Source: Bradyrhizobium sp. (GTDB taxonomy: Bacteria > Pseudomonadota > Alphaproteobacteria > Rhizobiales > Xanthobacteraceae). From it: a stretch of DNA of 64,000 nt. The DNA lies in contig NZ_JAGWUA010000001.1 of the NCBI RefSeq assembly GCF_028868675.1, positions 1 through 64,000 of the forward strand. Direction: 5' to 3'. Numbering within the stretch: the stretch's first letter is position 1; each line of letters opens with the position of its first letter. The position numbers and the translations under genes were made by a program. Shown here piece after piece: positions 1 through 11,777 of the stretch. The notes under the pieces were generated by a model. That model made no database searches. It was not told the DNA's origin and was given only the letters and a program-made list of their open reading frames with translations.

Positions 1-61
1 GCTGGTCCAGGACCGCGACGACAAGAGCGCGCTCTACGTGCTGATGCCGATGCGGGTGTGA
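1..61 (+). CDS. dnaN: DNA polymerase III subunit beta, 3' end (partial)
   Basis: Frame ending at TGA 59-61 reads LVQDRDDKSALYVLMPMRV*, typical DnaN C-terminus; followed by recF and gyrB. Confidence 0.85.
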   Translation, partial: LVQDRDDKSALYVLMPMRV

Positions 62-120
62 GGGGGGTGGTCCGGCGGCGTCAGATCCCTTTCGAGCAAG
101 GCGCGATGCGCGTTGCTGCG

Positions 121-182
121 CCCTCTCCCCTTGCGGGAGAGGGCAGCTCCGCCGATCGACGCGACCTCGCTTGGGTGAGGGG
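121..182 (+). repeat. REP-like hairpin repeat, left copy flanking the DUF559 ORF
   Basis: CCCTCTCCC-cttgc-GGGAGAGGG (121-143) followed by ...GGGTGAGGGG. Confidence 0.8.
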
Positions 183-551
183 TTAGTGCCGCAGACACCG
201 CACCACCGCTCGATCGGCAAGCATCTCCGCGAATTCGCAAGGAACATGCGGCGTGAGCCGACCGACGCCGAAGCTGCGATGTGGCGCCTGCTGAGGGACC
301 GTCGACTTTCCACCGTCAAGTTTCGCCGACAGGTTCCCTTCAACACCTACATTCTCGATTTCGTCTGCTTCGAGAAGCGCCTCGTCATCGAGATCGACGG
401 CAGCCAGCACGCAGACTCGCAGAGCGACTCGCTCCGCGAAACCGCACTAGCGGCCGAGGGATTTCAGACCGCGCGTTACTGGAACAATGATGTTCTGCAG
501 CGGCCTGCGGCTGTATTGGAGGACATTCTTGCAAAGCTCGCCGAGCGGTAA
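171..551 (+). CDS. DUF559 / Vsr-like endonuclease domain protein
   Basis: MRREPTDAEAAMWRLLRDRRL...KFRRQVPFNTYILDFVCFEKRLVIEIDGSQHADSQSD...RYWNNDVL; true start may be 186 or 246. Confidence 0.8.
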   Translation: MGEGLVPQTPHHRSIGKHLREFARNMRREPTDAEAAMWRLLRDRRLSTVKFRRQVPFNTYILDFVCFEKRLVIEIDGSQHADSQSDSLRETALAAEGFQTARYWNNDVLQRPAAVLEDILAKLAER

Positions 552-555
552 GATA

Positions 556-612
556 CCCCTCGCCCGTCGCCTCACTTCGTGAGGCGCCACCCTCCCCCAC
601 AAGGGGGGAGGG
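556..612 (-). repeat. REP-like hairpin repeat, right copy, inverted relative to 121-182
   Basis: Reverse complement reads CCCTCCCCC-cttgt-GGGGGAGGG...GGGCGAGGGG, same layout as left copy. Confidence 0.8.
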
Positions 613-626
613 TAAGAGAATTCGAC

Positions 627-1760
627 ATGACCCCTTCCCGCATCCACCGCCTGACGCTGACGCATTTTCGCAATTACAGGGCGGCGGGGCTCGAGACGCG
701 GGCCGACATGGTGGCGCTGGTCGGGCCGAACGGCGCCGGCAAGACCAATTGCCTGGAGGCGATCTCGTTCCTGTCGCCGGGCCGGGGCTTGCGGCGCGCC
801 ACGCTGGAGGACGTCGCCGACAACCAGGGCGACGGCTCCTGGGCGGTGTCTGCGCAGGTCGAGGGTGCGCTCGGGCTTTCGACGCTCGGCACCGGCATCG
901 ATACGCCGCAAGCCGACCAGCCGGTCACCCGCCGGGCCCGCATCGATCGCGAGCCCGCCGTGTCCGCGACCGCGTTCGGCGACCATATCCGCATGGTGTG
1001 GCTGACGCCCGCCATGGACGGATTGTTCATGGGCGCGGCCTCGGAGCGGCGACGGTTCTTCGACCGCCTCGTGCTCGCCATCGACAGTGCGCATTCCAGC
1101 CGCGTCTCCGCGCTCGAGCGCTCCCTGCGCTCGCGCAACCGGCTCCTGGAGGTGCGCAATTACGACGACCATTGGTGCAGCGCGATCGAACGCGAGACCG
1201 CGGAGCTTGCGGTTGCCGTGGCGGCAAGCCGCGGCCAGACCGCGGCGCGGCTCGCCGAGATGCTGCGCGCCCGCACCGAGGCCTCCTCCTTCCCGTCCGC
1301 GCGCCTCGCGCTCGACGGCTGGATGGAGAACGCGCTCGTCGGCGAGAGCGCCACGGCGGTCGAGGACCGCTATCGCCGGATCCTGCGCGACAACCGCCAG
1401 CGCGACGCCATCGCCGGCCGCACCACCGACGGCCCGCATCTCACCGACCTGCAGGTCGTCTACGCGCCGAAGGGCGTGCCGGCGCGTGACGCCTCGACCG
1501 GCGAGCAGAAGGCGCTCTTGATCGGCCTCGTGCTGGCGCACGCCACGCTGGTCGCGGAGATGACCGGCATCGTGCCGCTGTTGCTGCTCGACGAGGTCGT
1601 CGCCCATCTCGATCCGAACCGGCGCGCCGCGCTGTTCGACGAATTGCAGAAGCTCGGCGCGCAGGTCTGGCTGACCGGCGCGGACCCCGCCGCTTTTATC
1701 GAGATCGGCGCCGGCGGCCAGATTTTCGACGTCGAGAACGGGCAAGTCACGGCGCGCTGA
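627..1760 (+). CDS. recF: DNA replication/repair protein RecF
   Basis: RIHRLTLTHFRNYRAAGLE...LVGPNGAGKTNCLEAISFLSPGRGLR...LLLDEVVAHLD; between dnaN and gyrB. Confidence 0.95.
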   Translation: MTPSRIHRLTLTHFRNYRAAGLETRADMVALVGPNGAGKTNCLEAISFLSPGRGLRRATLEDVADNQGDGSWAVSAQVEGALGLSTLGTGIDTPQADQPVTRRARIDREPAVSATAFGDHIRMVWLTPAMDGLFMGAASERRRFFDRLVLAIDSAHSSRVSALERSLRSRNRLLEVRNYDDHWCSAIERETAELAVAVAASRGQTAARLAEMLRARTEASSFPSARLALDGWMENALVGESATAVEDRYRRILRDNRQRDAIAGRTTDGPHLTDLQVVYAPKGVPARDASTGEQKALLIGLVLAHATLVAEMTGIVPLLLLDEVVAHLDPNRRAALFDELQKLGAQVWLTGADPAAFIEIGAGGQIFDVENGQVTAR

Positions 1761-1923
1761 CAGGCTGCGGACGAGCCCCTTGGATGGCCTCGGAACAGCC
1801 ATCCAAACCCTTCCTGCACGGCCCCGGCGGCAACGTTCGAATCGCGCTTTTTGCAGCGCCCAGAATCGGCCTTCACGGGTCTTGAATCGCGGCCGAAAAT
1901 GCCTATCTGCTCAATGGGTTGCG

Positions 1924-1954
1924 GGAGGATACTTTGCGCTAGGCGCAATCCTCC
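1924..1954 (+). other. Inverted repeat in gyrB upstream region
   Basis: GGAGGA-tact-TTGCGC-tag-GCGCAA-TCCTCC. Confidence 0.5.
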
Positions 1955-2000
1955 TTTCATGGCACAAAGAGCTTGAGATCAGCGCCTTTTGCGCCGCTGA

Positions 2001-4463
<2,463 letters not shown>

Positions 4464-4503
4464 GTCGATACGCCGCGAGCATTAACTCTCCATCATGACC
4501 CGG

Positions 4504-4522
4504 ACGGCCGGAATTCGGCCGT
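4504..4522 (+). terminator. Terminator-like hairpin after gyrB
   Basis: ACGGCCG-gaatt-CGGCCGT followed by TT. Confidence 0.5.
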
Positions 4523-4628
4523 TTGCCGGCTCGAAAGGGGCGGCAGCGCCGGTTTGAAATTGCGCGCGATCCTCTGTAGTTTCCGGACCAGAGAGGCCCG
4601 GTTCAACTCAGAGACAGGACAGACCGCA

Positions 4629-5921
4629 GTGGCGCCCATCCAGTATATCGTCGAGGGCGGTCACCGGCTCTCGGGCTCGATCGAGCCGTCGGGCAACAAG
4701 AACTCGGCGCTGCCGATCATTGCCGCAGCGCTCCTCACCGAGCATCCGGTGACGCTGCAGAACGTGCCGCGCATCCGCGACACCGAGACGCTGGTCGAAC
4801 TGATCCGCTCGGTCGGCGCGACCGCCGAATGGCGGGGCAACACGCTCCTGATCCACGCCAGGAGCATCCGCGCGGCCGACCTCGACCCCGAGCTCTGCGT
4901 TCGCATCCGCGCCTCCATCCTGCTCGCAGGACCGCTGCTCGCCCGCTGCGGCGAGGTGATGCTGCCGCCACCCGGCGGCGACGTCATCGGCCGCCGGCGG
5001 CTCGATACCCACGTGCTGGCGCTCGAGCAACTGGGCGCCAGGGTCAACGCGACCGACCGGCTGGAATTCCGCTGCCCGCGCCTGGTCGGCGCCGACGTGT
5101 TCCTGGACGAGCCGAGCGTGACCGCGACCGAGAACGCGCTGGTCGCCGCGGTCGCCGCCGAGGGCGTCACCTATCTGCGTAACGCGGCCTCCGAGCCGCA
5201 TGTGCAGGACCTCGCCAACTTCCTCGTCGCACTGGGCGCGAAGATCGACGGTATCGGCACCAACACCATGGTCGTGCATGGACCGGCGACGCTGGGGGCC
5301 GCGGCCTATTCGATCCAGCCCGACCATATCGAGGTCGGCTCGCTGATCGGCCTTGCCGCCGTGACGCGCTCGCCCTTGCGCATCATGCGCGCCGGCGTCG
5401 AGCATCTGCGCTCGATCCGGATGGGATTCGAGCGGCTCGGCATCGTCTGCCGCGTCGAGGGCGACGACCTCATCGTGCCCGCCAACCAGACGCTGAAGAT
5501 CCAGGACGATTTTGGCGGCCATGTGCCGAAGCTCGAGGACCAGCCGTGGCCGGCCTTCCCCGCCGACCTGATGTCGATCGCGATCGTCACCGCCACGCAA
5601 TGCGAGGGCGTGATCCTGATGTTCGAGAAGATGTTCGAATCGCGCATGTTCTTCGTCGACAAGTTGATCTCGATGGGCGCGCGCATCGTGCTGTGCGACC
5701 CGCATCGCGCCATCGTCGCCGGCCCAAGCCGGCTGCACGGCGCGGTCATGACCTCGCCCGACATCCGCGCCGGCATGGCCATGCTGCTCGCGGCGGTCGC
5801 GGCGACCGGTACATCGACGATCAACAACGCCGACCAGATCGAGCGCGGCTACGAGCGCATCGACGAGCGGCTGAACGCGCTCGGCGCCAGGATCACGCGG
5901 GTGCCGGCGCGCAAGGGCTGA
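4629..5921 (+). CDS. murA: UDP-N-acetylglucosamine 1-carboxyvinyltransferase (MurA family)
   Basis: IVEGGHRLSGSIEPSGNKNSALPIIAAALLT...; GTG start at 4629; PGGD at the usual catalytic PGGC position. Confidence 0.9.
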   Translation: MAPIQYIVEGGHRLSGSIEPSGNKNSALPIIAAALLTEHPVTLQNVPRIRDTETLVELIRSVGATAEWRGNTLLIHARSIRAADLDPELCVRIRASILLAGPLLARCGEVMLPPPGGDVIGRRRLDTHVLALEQLGARVNATDRLEFRCPRLVGADVFLDEPSVTATENALVAAVAAEGVTYLRNAASEPHVQDLANFLVALGAKIDGIGTNTMVVHGPATLGAAAYSIQPDHIEVGSLIGLAAVTRSPLRIMRAGVEHLRSIRMGFERLGIVCRVEGDDLIVPANQTLKIQDDFGGHVPKLEDQPWPAFPADLMSIAIVTATQCEGVILMFEKMFESRMFFVDKLISMGARIVLCDPHRAIVAGPSRLHGAVMTSPDIRAGMAMLLAAVAATGTSTINNADQIERGYERIDERLNALGARITRVPARKG

Positions 5922-5954
5922 GGGCTCTCGCATTCCGGCCGACACTGAGCAGGC

Positions 5955-6012
5955 CTCGTGCCCCGGACGCAGCGCAGCGTCACTCCGTGCCGCAGCGCGT
6001 CCGGGACACGAG
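5955..6012. repeat. Intergenic palindromic repeat
   Basis: CTCGTGCCCCGGACGC...GCGTCCGGGACACGAG. Confidence 0.7.
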
Positions 6013-6060
6013 AATGGGGCCACGTTTTCGACGCGCGCTGATGCTACCAGGCGACCATGC

Positions 6061-7452
6061 TTGAGAAGATCGACCATACGCTCCACCCGCAGCTCGGCGC
6101 GCCGCAAAACCACCTCGCCGAGGAATTTTGGCGAGACGCTGCGGCTGGCCGTGCCGATGATGCTGACCCAGCTCGGCCAGATCGCGATGATGACGACCGA
6201 TCTCGCGCTGATCGGCCGGCTCGGCGAGGATTCGGTCGCGGCCGCGGCGCTCGCCCATACCGTCTATTTCATCAGCTTCACCTTCGGCCTCGGCCTGGTC
6301 GCGGCCGTATCGCCGCTGGCGGCACAGGCTTTTGGCGCCGGCGATGCAAGGCGCCTGCGACGCTCGCTGCGCGTCGGCCTCTGGGTGGCGCTCCTGATCT
6401 CGCTGCCGATGATGGCCTCGCCGCTCTATGGCGAGCAGATCCTGCTCGCGCTCGGCCAGGCGCAACGTTCCGCGGCGCTCGCCCAGCACTACCTGTTCGG
6501 GCTCGCCTGGGGCATTGCGCCGGCGCTCGGCTTCGTCGCACTGCGCGGCCTGATGGGCGCGGTGAACCGGCCGCAGCCGGCGCTGTGGATCACCTTCGCC
6601 GCGATTCCCGCCAATGCGTTGCTGGTCTATGTGCTGATCCACGGCCTGTTCGGCCTGCCCGAGCTCGGATTGCTCGGCGCGGGCCTTGCGACCACGCTGG
6701 TCAATTTCGCGACCTTCGTCGCGGCGCTCGGCATCGTCGCCTTGCGCAAACCTTTCGCCGACTATCAGCCGCTCGCCCGGCTGTGGCGGATCGACTGGCC
6801 GTTGATGCGCGAGCTCGTCGGGATCGGCGCGCCGATCTCGTTCTCGCTCTTGATGGAATACGGCCTGTTCTCATCGGCCGCGCTGCTGATGGGCCTGATC
6901 GGCACCACCGCGCTCGCGGCCCATCAGGTCGCGCTGCAGGTGACAGCCGTGCTCTTCATGGTCCCGCTCGGCATCGGCATGGCGGCGACGGTGCGGGTCG
7001 GACACGCCTTCGGCCGCAACGAGCCGGCTGCGGTGAGGCGCGCGGGCCTCGTCGCGGCACTGCTCGGCATCGGCATGGTATCGGCGCTGACGCTGGCCGT
7101 CGTGCTCGGGCGCCATGCGCTGGGGCGCGCCTTTTTCGGCAGCGGCGAGCCGGCGGAGGCGACGGTCGAGCTCACTGCGACGCTCCTCCTGGTCGGCGCG
7201 ACCTTCTTCGTGGCCGACGGCCTGCAGACCATCATGGGCGGCGCGCTGCGCGGGCTCAACGACACCAGGATGACGCTGCTGTTCGCGGCCATCGGCTACT
7301 GGATCGTCGGCTTCCCCTCCGCCTGGTGGCTCGCCTTCGACGCGCAGCTCGGCGCGGTCGGTGTCTGGATCGGGCTCGCGCTCGGCACCTTCGTCTACGC
7401 CGGTCTTCTGATCCTGCGCTTCCTGCGGCTGGCGCGCAGATTGGCCGCATGA
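6061..7452 (+). CDS. MATE family efflux transporter
   Basis: TLRLAVPMMLTQLGQIAMMTTDLALIGRLGEDSVAAAALAHTVYF...; multi-TM; true start may be downstream. Confidence 0.9.
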   Translation: MRRSTIRSTRSSARRKTTSPRNFGETLRLAVPMMLTQLGQIAMMTTDLALIGRLGEDSVAAAALAHTVYFISFTFGLGLVAAVSPLAAQAFGAGDARRLRRSLRVGLWVALLISLPMMASPLYGEQILLALGQAQRSAALAQHYLFGLAWGIAPALGFVALRGLMGAVNRPQPALWITFAAIPANALLVYVLIHGLFGLPELGLLGAGLATTLVNFATFVAALGIVALRKPFADYQPLARLWRIDWPLMRELVGIGAPISFSLLMEYGLFSSAALLMGLIGTTALAAHQVALQVTAVLFMVPLGIGMAATVRVGHAFGRNEPAAVRRAGLVAALLGIGMVSALTLAVVLGRHALGRAFFGSGEPAEATVELTATLLLVGATFFVADGLQTIMGGALRGLNDTRMTLLFAAIGYWIVGFPSAWWLAFDAQLGAVGVWIGLALGTFVYAGLLILRFLRLARRLAA

Positions 7453-7477
7453 GCGACGTCCGCGACGTCACGCCCGA

Positions 7478-8605
7478 CTAGCCTGCCTGACCCGCGCGGC
7501 GCGCTCGTCCATTCAGCGACTTGTCCGACCACTCGCCGACGACGCGGTCGAGGTCGCCGAGATTCTGGTGCATCTGCTCCAGCGAGAAACCGAGCGCGAA
7601 GAAGCGCTCCACCATGTCGCCCGGCTGGCCGCGGACCAGCCCGTCGCGGCGCACGGCGGCGACCTCGTCCGCGTAGCGCTGCAGCGCGAGGTGCACCGGC
7701 TGGATCGGCGGCGCGCCGTCGCCCGAGCGCAAGGCCGCGGCCGCCGCGCGCAGGAACAGTGCGATGGCCGCGCTGACCTCCGCAAGCGGTCCGGCAAGCC
7801 GCGCCTGCAATTCGTCCGGCAGCGGCACGACGGTGGCGCGGCCGATCATCACGACGTCGTGGCGCAGCCGCAGGATCGTGCGCAGCAACGGCCCGGTGTC
7901 CGGCCCGCTCGACAGATACGCCGCGCGCTCGCGTTCGGCTTCCGCGCCGGTGGCGTTGAGACCGACGATCGCGGCGCCGATGCCGTCCTGGATACGATGC
8001 AGGGCGTCATTGTCGCGGCCCCGCGTCAGTCCCGCCAATAGTTCCGTGAAAGCGTCCGCGATCAGCTCCAGCAGGCGCTCCGCGCCGACGCGGATCTGGC
8101 TGACCGCGCGCGAGGGCAGCACCAGGAAGGAGATCACGAGCCCCGTGATCGCGCCGACCGAGACCTCGCTGACGCGGTCGATCGCCGAGGCCAGCGGATC
8201 GGCGTGGTGCATGGTCGGAACCAGGAGCACGATCACCGCGGTCACGGTCGCCGCGCTCAGACTCGGATGGATCGCCGCAACGAAGGCGAGCGGCGCGACC
8301 GTCAGAACCAGCGGCGCCAGCAGCCCGACCTCGCTGGAATAGGGAAGCAGCACCGCGATCGCGCCGCCATAGACTGCGCCGCCGACGGTGCCGAGCATGT
8401 AATCGCGCGTCGCCTTCAGCGAGCGCCCCACGCTCATCTGGGTGACGATCAGCGAGGTCAGGACGGCCCAGAGCGGCAGCAACAGGTGCAGCGCGGTGGC
8501 GATCGCATAGGCCGCCGCGGCGGCGACCGTGACCCGGATCGCCAGCGCCAGTTGCGTCTTGCGCGAGCCGATCCGCTCGAAGAGCCGCTTTGAGAGAGCC
8601 ATCAT
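7478..8605 (-). CDS. FUSC family membrane protein
   Basis: MMALSKRLFERIGSRKTQLALAIRVTVAAAAAYAIATALHLLLPLWAVLTSLIVTQMSVGRSLKATRDYMLGTVGGAVYGG. Confidence 0.85.
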   Translation of the reverse strand: MMALSKRLFERIGSRKTQLALAIRVTVAAAAAYAIATALHLLLPLWAVLTSLIVTQMSVGRSLKATRDYMLGTVGGAVYGGAIAVLLPYSSEVGLLAPLVLTVAPLAFVAAIHPSLSAATVTAVIVLLVPTMHHADPLASAIDRVSEVSVGAITGLVISFLVLPSRAVSQIRVGAERLLELIADAFTELLAGLTRGRDNDALHRIQDGIGAAIVGLNATGAEAERERAAYLSSGPDTGPLLRTILRLRHDVVMIGRATVVPLPDELQARLAGPLAEVSAAIALFLRAAAAALRSGDGAPPIQPVHLALQRYADEVAAVRRDGLVRGQPGDMVERFFALGFSLEQMHQNLGDLDRVVGEWSDKSLNGRARRAGQAG

Positions 8606-8718
8606 CGCACATCCCGGCAACAGAACCCGCCGAAAGCATAGCTGATCCCCGCGGCGCCGAGGCGGCTTGAAAGCCGAAACCGGCCCGCCTACCCTGCGCC
8701 GCAACACGAGGAAACACG

Positions 8719-10086
8719 ATGGCCCACGAAACCGCAACGCTCGCCGCCTATGTCGCCAACCTGAAATACCAGGATATTCCGGCCGAAGTGCTGGAACGCG
8801 CCAAGGTGCTGACGCTCGATTTCCTCGGCAGCGCCATCCGCGCCCGGAGCGAAGCGGAATCGACACCGTCGCTGCTCAAGATGCTGGAAGCGCTGGCGCT
8901 CGACAGCAAGGGCGAGTCGACCGTATTCGGCGACAGCAAGACCTGGACGCCGGCGGTCGCGGCGCTGCTCAACGGCGCGCTCGGCCATTCCCTCGATTTC
9001 GACGACACGCATGCGGACTCCTCGCTGCATCCGAGCGCGCCGGTGGTGCCGGCGGCGTTCGCCGTCGGCGAGATGGTCGGCGCCTCCGGGCGCGACGTGC
9101 TGACCGCGATCGTCGCGGGCTACGAAGTCTGCTGCCGGCTCGGCAATGCGCTCGACCCGACCTCGCATTATGCCCGCGGCTTCCACCCGACCGCGACCGC
9201 CGGCACCTATGGCGCGGCGGCGGCAGCCAGCAAGCTGTTCGGCCTGTCCGAGCCGCAGATCATCTCGGCTTTCGGTGTCGCCGGCAGCCAGGCCGCGGGC
9301 TCGCTGCAATTCCTGGTCAACGGCGCCTGGAACAAGCGCTACCAGGTCGGCGCCGCCGCGATGAACGGCGTGATTGCCGCCACGCTCGCGCGCAACGATT
9401 TCGTCGGCTCGACCGAATCGATCGAGGGCAAGCACGGCCTCCTGGCCGGCTACACCGACGACGCCCATCCCGACAAGGCGACGGCTGAGCTCGGCAACAG
9501 CTACGAGACCATGAAGATCGGCGTCAAACCCTATCCGAGCTGCCGCTATACCCATGCCGCGATCGACGCGCTGATCGCGATGCGGCGCGAGCACAATCTG
9601 ACGCCGGACCAGATCAAGCGCGTCGAGATCGGCCTGCACCGCAACGGCATCACGCTGACCGGCGACGCCGCCACCAAGCGCCACCCGCGCTCGATCGTCG
9701 GCGGCCAATTCTCGATGTTCTTCACCGGTGCGCTGGCGCTCGACCAGGGCAGCTTCGGCTGGGACGATTACGACCGGCTGGGCGATGCCGCGATCGACGC
9801 CCTCGCCGACAAGTTCGACGTGGTGCAGGACGATCGGCTCGAAGGCCGCAGTCACCCCTTCGGCGCACGCGTCAGCATTACCACCGAGGACGGCGTGCAC
9901 GAGCGGCTGCATGCCGACCCCTCCGGAGAACCGACCTCCTTTCCCGGTGCGCAGGCGATGCAGCAGAAATTCCTGACGCTGGCCCGCCCCGTGCTCAACG
10001 CCCGCGCCGAGCAGCTCGCCGACGCGATCCTGTCGCTGGAGCGCTTCGACCGCGTCGCCAAGGCGACGCAGCTCGGGAGGCAGTAG
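8719..10086 (+). CDS. MmgE/PrpD family protein
   Basis: LDFLGSAIRAR...LNGALGHSLDFDDTH...HPSAPVVPAAFAVGE; PrpD-type motifs. Confidence 0.92.
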   Translation: MAHETATLAAYVANLKYQDIPAEVLERAKVLTLDFLGSAIRARSEAESTPSLLKMLEALALDSKGESTVFGDSKTWTPAVAALLNGALGHSLDFDDTHADSSLHPSAPVVPAAFAVGEMVGASGRDVLTAIVAGYEVCCRLGNALDPTSHYARGFHPTATAGTYGAAAAASKLFGLSEPQIISAFGVAGSQAAGSLQFLVNGAWNKRYQVGAAAMNGVIAATLARNDFVGSTESIEGKHGLLAGYTDDAHPDKATAELGNSYETMKIGVKPYPSCRYTHAAIDALIAMRREHNLTPDQIKRVEIGLHRNGITLTGDAATKRHPRSIVGGQFSMFFTGALALDQGSFGWDDYDRLGDAAIDALADKFDVVQDDRLEGRSHPFGARVSITTEDGVHERLHADPSGEPTSFPGAQAMQQKFLTLARPVLNARAEQLADAILSLERFDRVAKATQLGRQ

Positions 10087-10102
10087 ATCGCGCTTTCGTC
10101 GA

Positions 10103-10126
10103 CCCTCTCCGTGTTGTGCGAGAGGG
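10103..10126. terminator. Hairpin between convergent genes
   Basis: CCCTCTC...GAGAGGG. Confidence 0.35.
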
Positions 10127-10151
10127 ATCGCGCGAATGCGTTGCTTTCTCT

Positions 10152-10769
10152 TCAGCGACCATCCGGCCGCCAGCGCTCGCGTGTGGTTACCCAGAGGTCG
10201 ATGCTGTCTCCGTGCAACTCGGCCGGACCTTCGACTTCCGCCCCCAAGCGCCGCGCCACGGCTTGCGAGGCCACGTTCTCCGGATCGATGCAGTGAACGA
10301 TGCGATCGATCGCGAAGGTCGCGAACGTCCAGTCGATCGACGCACGCGCGGCCTCGACCGCATAGCCCTTGCCGCGCGCCCCCTTCGTGATGCCCCAACC
10401 GACCTCGAATCCCGGCCAGCCCGGCGGACACCACGGACCGACGCGGCCGATGTAGCGCCCGGAGGATTTCTCCTCGACCGCGAACATGCCGAAGCCGTGC
10501 AGCGCCCAGTGCCCCATGATGATGGCGGCGTTGCGCCAGCCGTTGGTCTCGCTGGTCACGGCCTTGCGATCCGGCGTGATGTAGCGCGCCGTGTCGGGAT
10601 CGGACAGCATGGCGGTGTTCGGCGCGACGTCGCCGGCGCGCCACGGCCGTAGGATCAACCGTTCGGTCTCGACCGTGGGACCGTCGACCTGCAGCAATCT
10701 GGCGCCTGGCCTGAGCGGAGGGAGCATGGGTTTCACCTGCCGTTCCCGATCGTGTTCTGCTACGATCAT
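10152..10769 (-). CDS. GNAT family N-acetyltransferase (RimJ/RimL type)
   Basis: VETERLILRPWRAGDVAP...GRVGPWCPPGWPGFEVGWGITKGARGKGYAVEAARASIDWTF. Confidence 0.9.
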   Translation of the reverse strand: MIVAEHDRERQVKPMLPPLRPGARLLQVDGPTVETERLILRPWRAGDVAPNTAMLSDPDTARYITPDRKAVTSETNGWRNAAIIMGHWALHGFGMFAVEEKSSGRYIGRVGPWCPPGWPGFEVGWGITKGARGKGYAVEAARASIDWTFATFAIDRIVHCIDPENVASQAVARRLGAEVEGPAELHGDSIDLWVTTRERWRPDGR

Positions 10770-10795
10770 ACCAACAAACGGCGAGGAGTTCCTCC

Positions 10796-11713
10796 ATGAG
10801 CTGGATGCCCACCAACGATCCCGTGCTCGGCGACTCCGCCTCCTGCGACGCGCTCGACCTCGTCATCGTGCCGCGCACCCGCGATCTCGGCGACGGCTTT
10901 GCGGTGCGCCGCGCGCTGCCGCACGGCCGGCGGCAGATGGTCGGCCCGTTCATCTTCTTCGATCATTTCGGCCCGGTGCAGTACATGTCCGGCAAGGGCA
11001 TGGACGTGCGACCGCATCCGCATATCGGGCTTGCCACCGTCACCTATCTGTTCGACGGCGCGATCATGCATCGCGACAGCGAAGGCAACGTCCAGGAGAT
11101 TGCGCCCGGCGCGATGAACCTGATGACCGCGGGCCGCGGCATCGCGCATTCCGAGCGCACGCCGGAGGCGCAGCGGCAATCCGGGCAGAGGATGCTGGGC
11201 CTGCAGAGCTGGATCGCGCTGCCGGCGGGCAGCGAGGAGATCGCGCCGTCGTTCCAGCACTATGCCGCCGGCGACCTGCCGATGATCTCCGAGCGCGATT
11301 TCACCGCGCGGGTGATCGCGGGCTCCTCGTTCGGCATCGCCTCGCCGGTCGCGATGGTCTCGCCCTGGTTCTACACCGAGGTCACGGCGGCAGAAGGTGC
11401 CCGCGTGCCGCTCGATCCCGACCAGGAGGAACGCGCGATCTATCTGGTCGACGGCGAGGTCGAGATCGCGGGCGAGCGCTACGCCGGGCCGCGGCTCCTG
11501 ATCTTCCGGCCCGGCGACCGCATCACCGTCAACGCCACCCAGCCGACGCGGATGATGTTTCTGGGCGGCGACGCGCTGGAGGGCCCGCGCCACATCTGGT
11601 GGAATTTCGTGTCTTCCAGCAAGGAGCGCATCGAGCAGGCCAAGCAGGACTGGAAAACCGGCCACTTTGCTCCTGTTCCGCAGGAACACGAGTTCATTCC
11701 GCTGCCGGAATAG
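10796..11713 (+). CDS. Pirin family protein
   Basis: VRRALPHGRRQMVGPFIFFDHFGPVQ...VRPHPHIGLATVTYLFDGAIMHRDSEG...GRGIAHSERTP. Confidence 0.95.
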   Translation: MSWMPTNDPVLGDSASCDALDLVIVPRTRDLGDGFAVRRALPHGRRQMVGPFIFFDHFGPVQYMSGKGMDVRPHPHIGLATVTYLFDGAIMHRDSEGNVQEIAPGAMNLMTAGRGIAHSERTPEAQRQSGQRMLGLQSWIALPAGSEEIAPSFQHYAAGDLPMISERDFTARVIAGSSFGIASPVAMVSPWFYTEVTAAEGARVPLDPDQEERAIYLVDGEVEIAGERYAGPRLLIFRPGDRITVNATQPTRMMFLGGDALEGPRHIWWNFVSSSKERIEQAKQDWKTGHFAPVPQEHEFIPLPE

Positions 11714-11777
11714 GCTATTTCGGCACCTGGCCCGTGCGCTCGCGCGGGCCTAGTCTCCTGCCCGAAGGCCCTTGCCG

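Noticed and set aside
8689-10953. 754-aa antisense ORF over MmgE/PrpD and neighbours
   Set aside because: Spans several well-supported genes on both strands; artefact of GC-rich codon bias.
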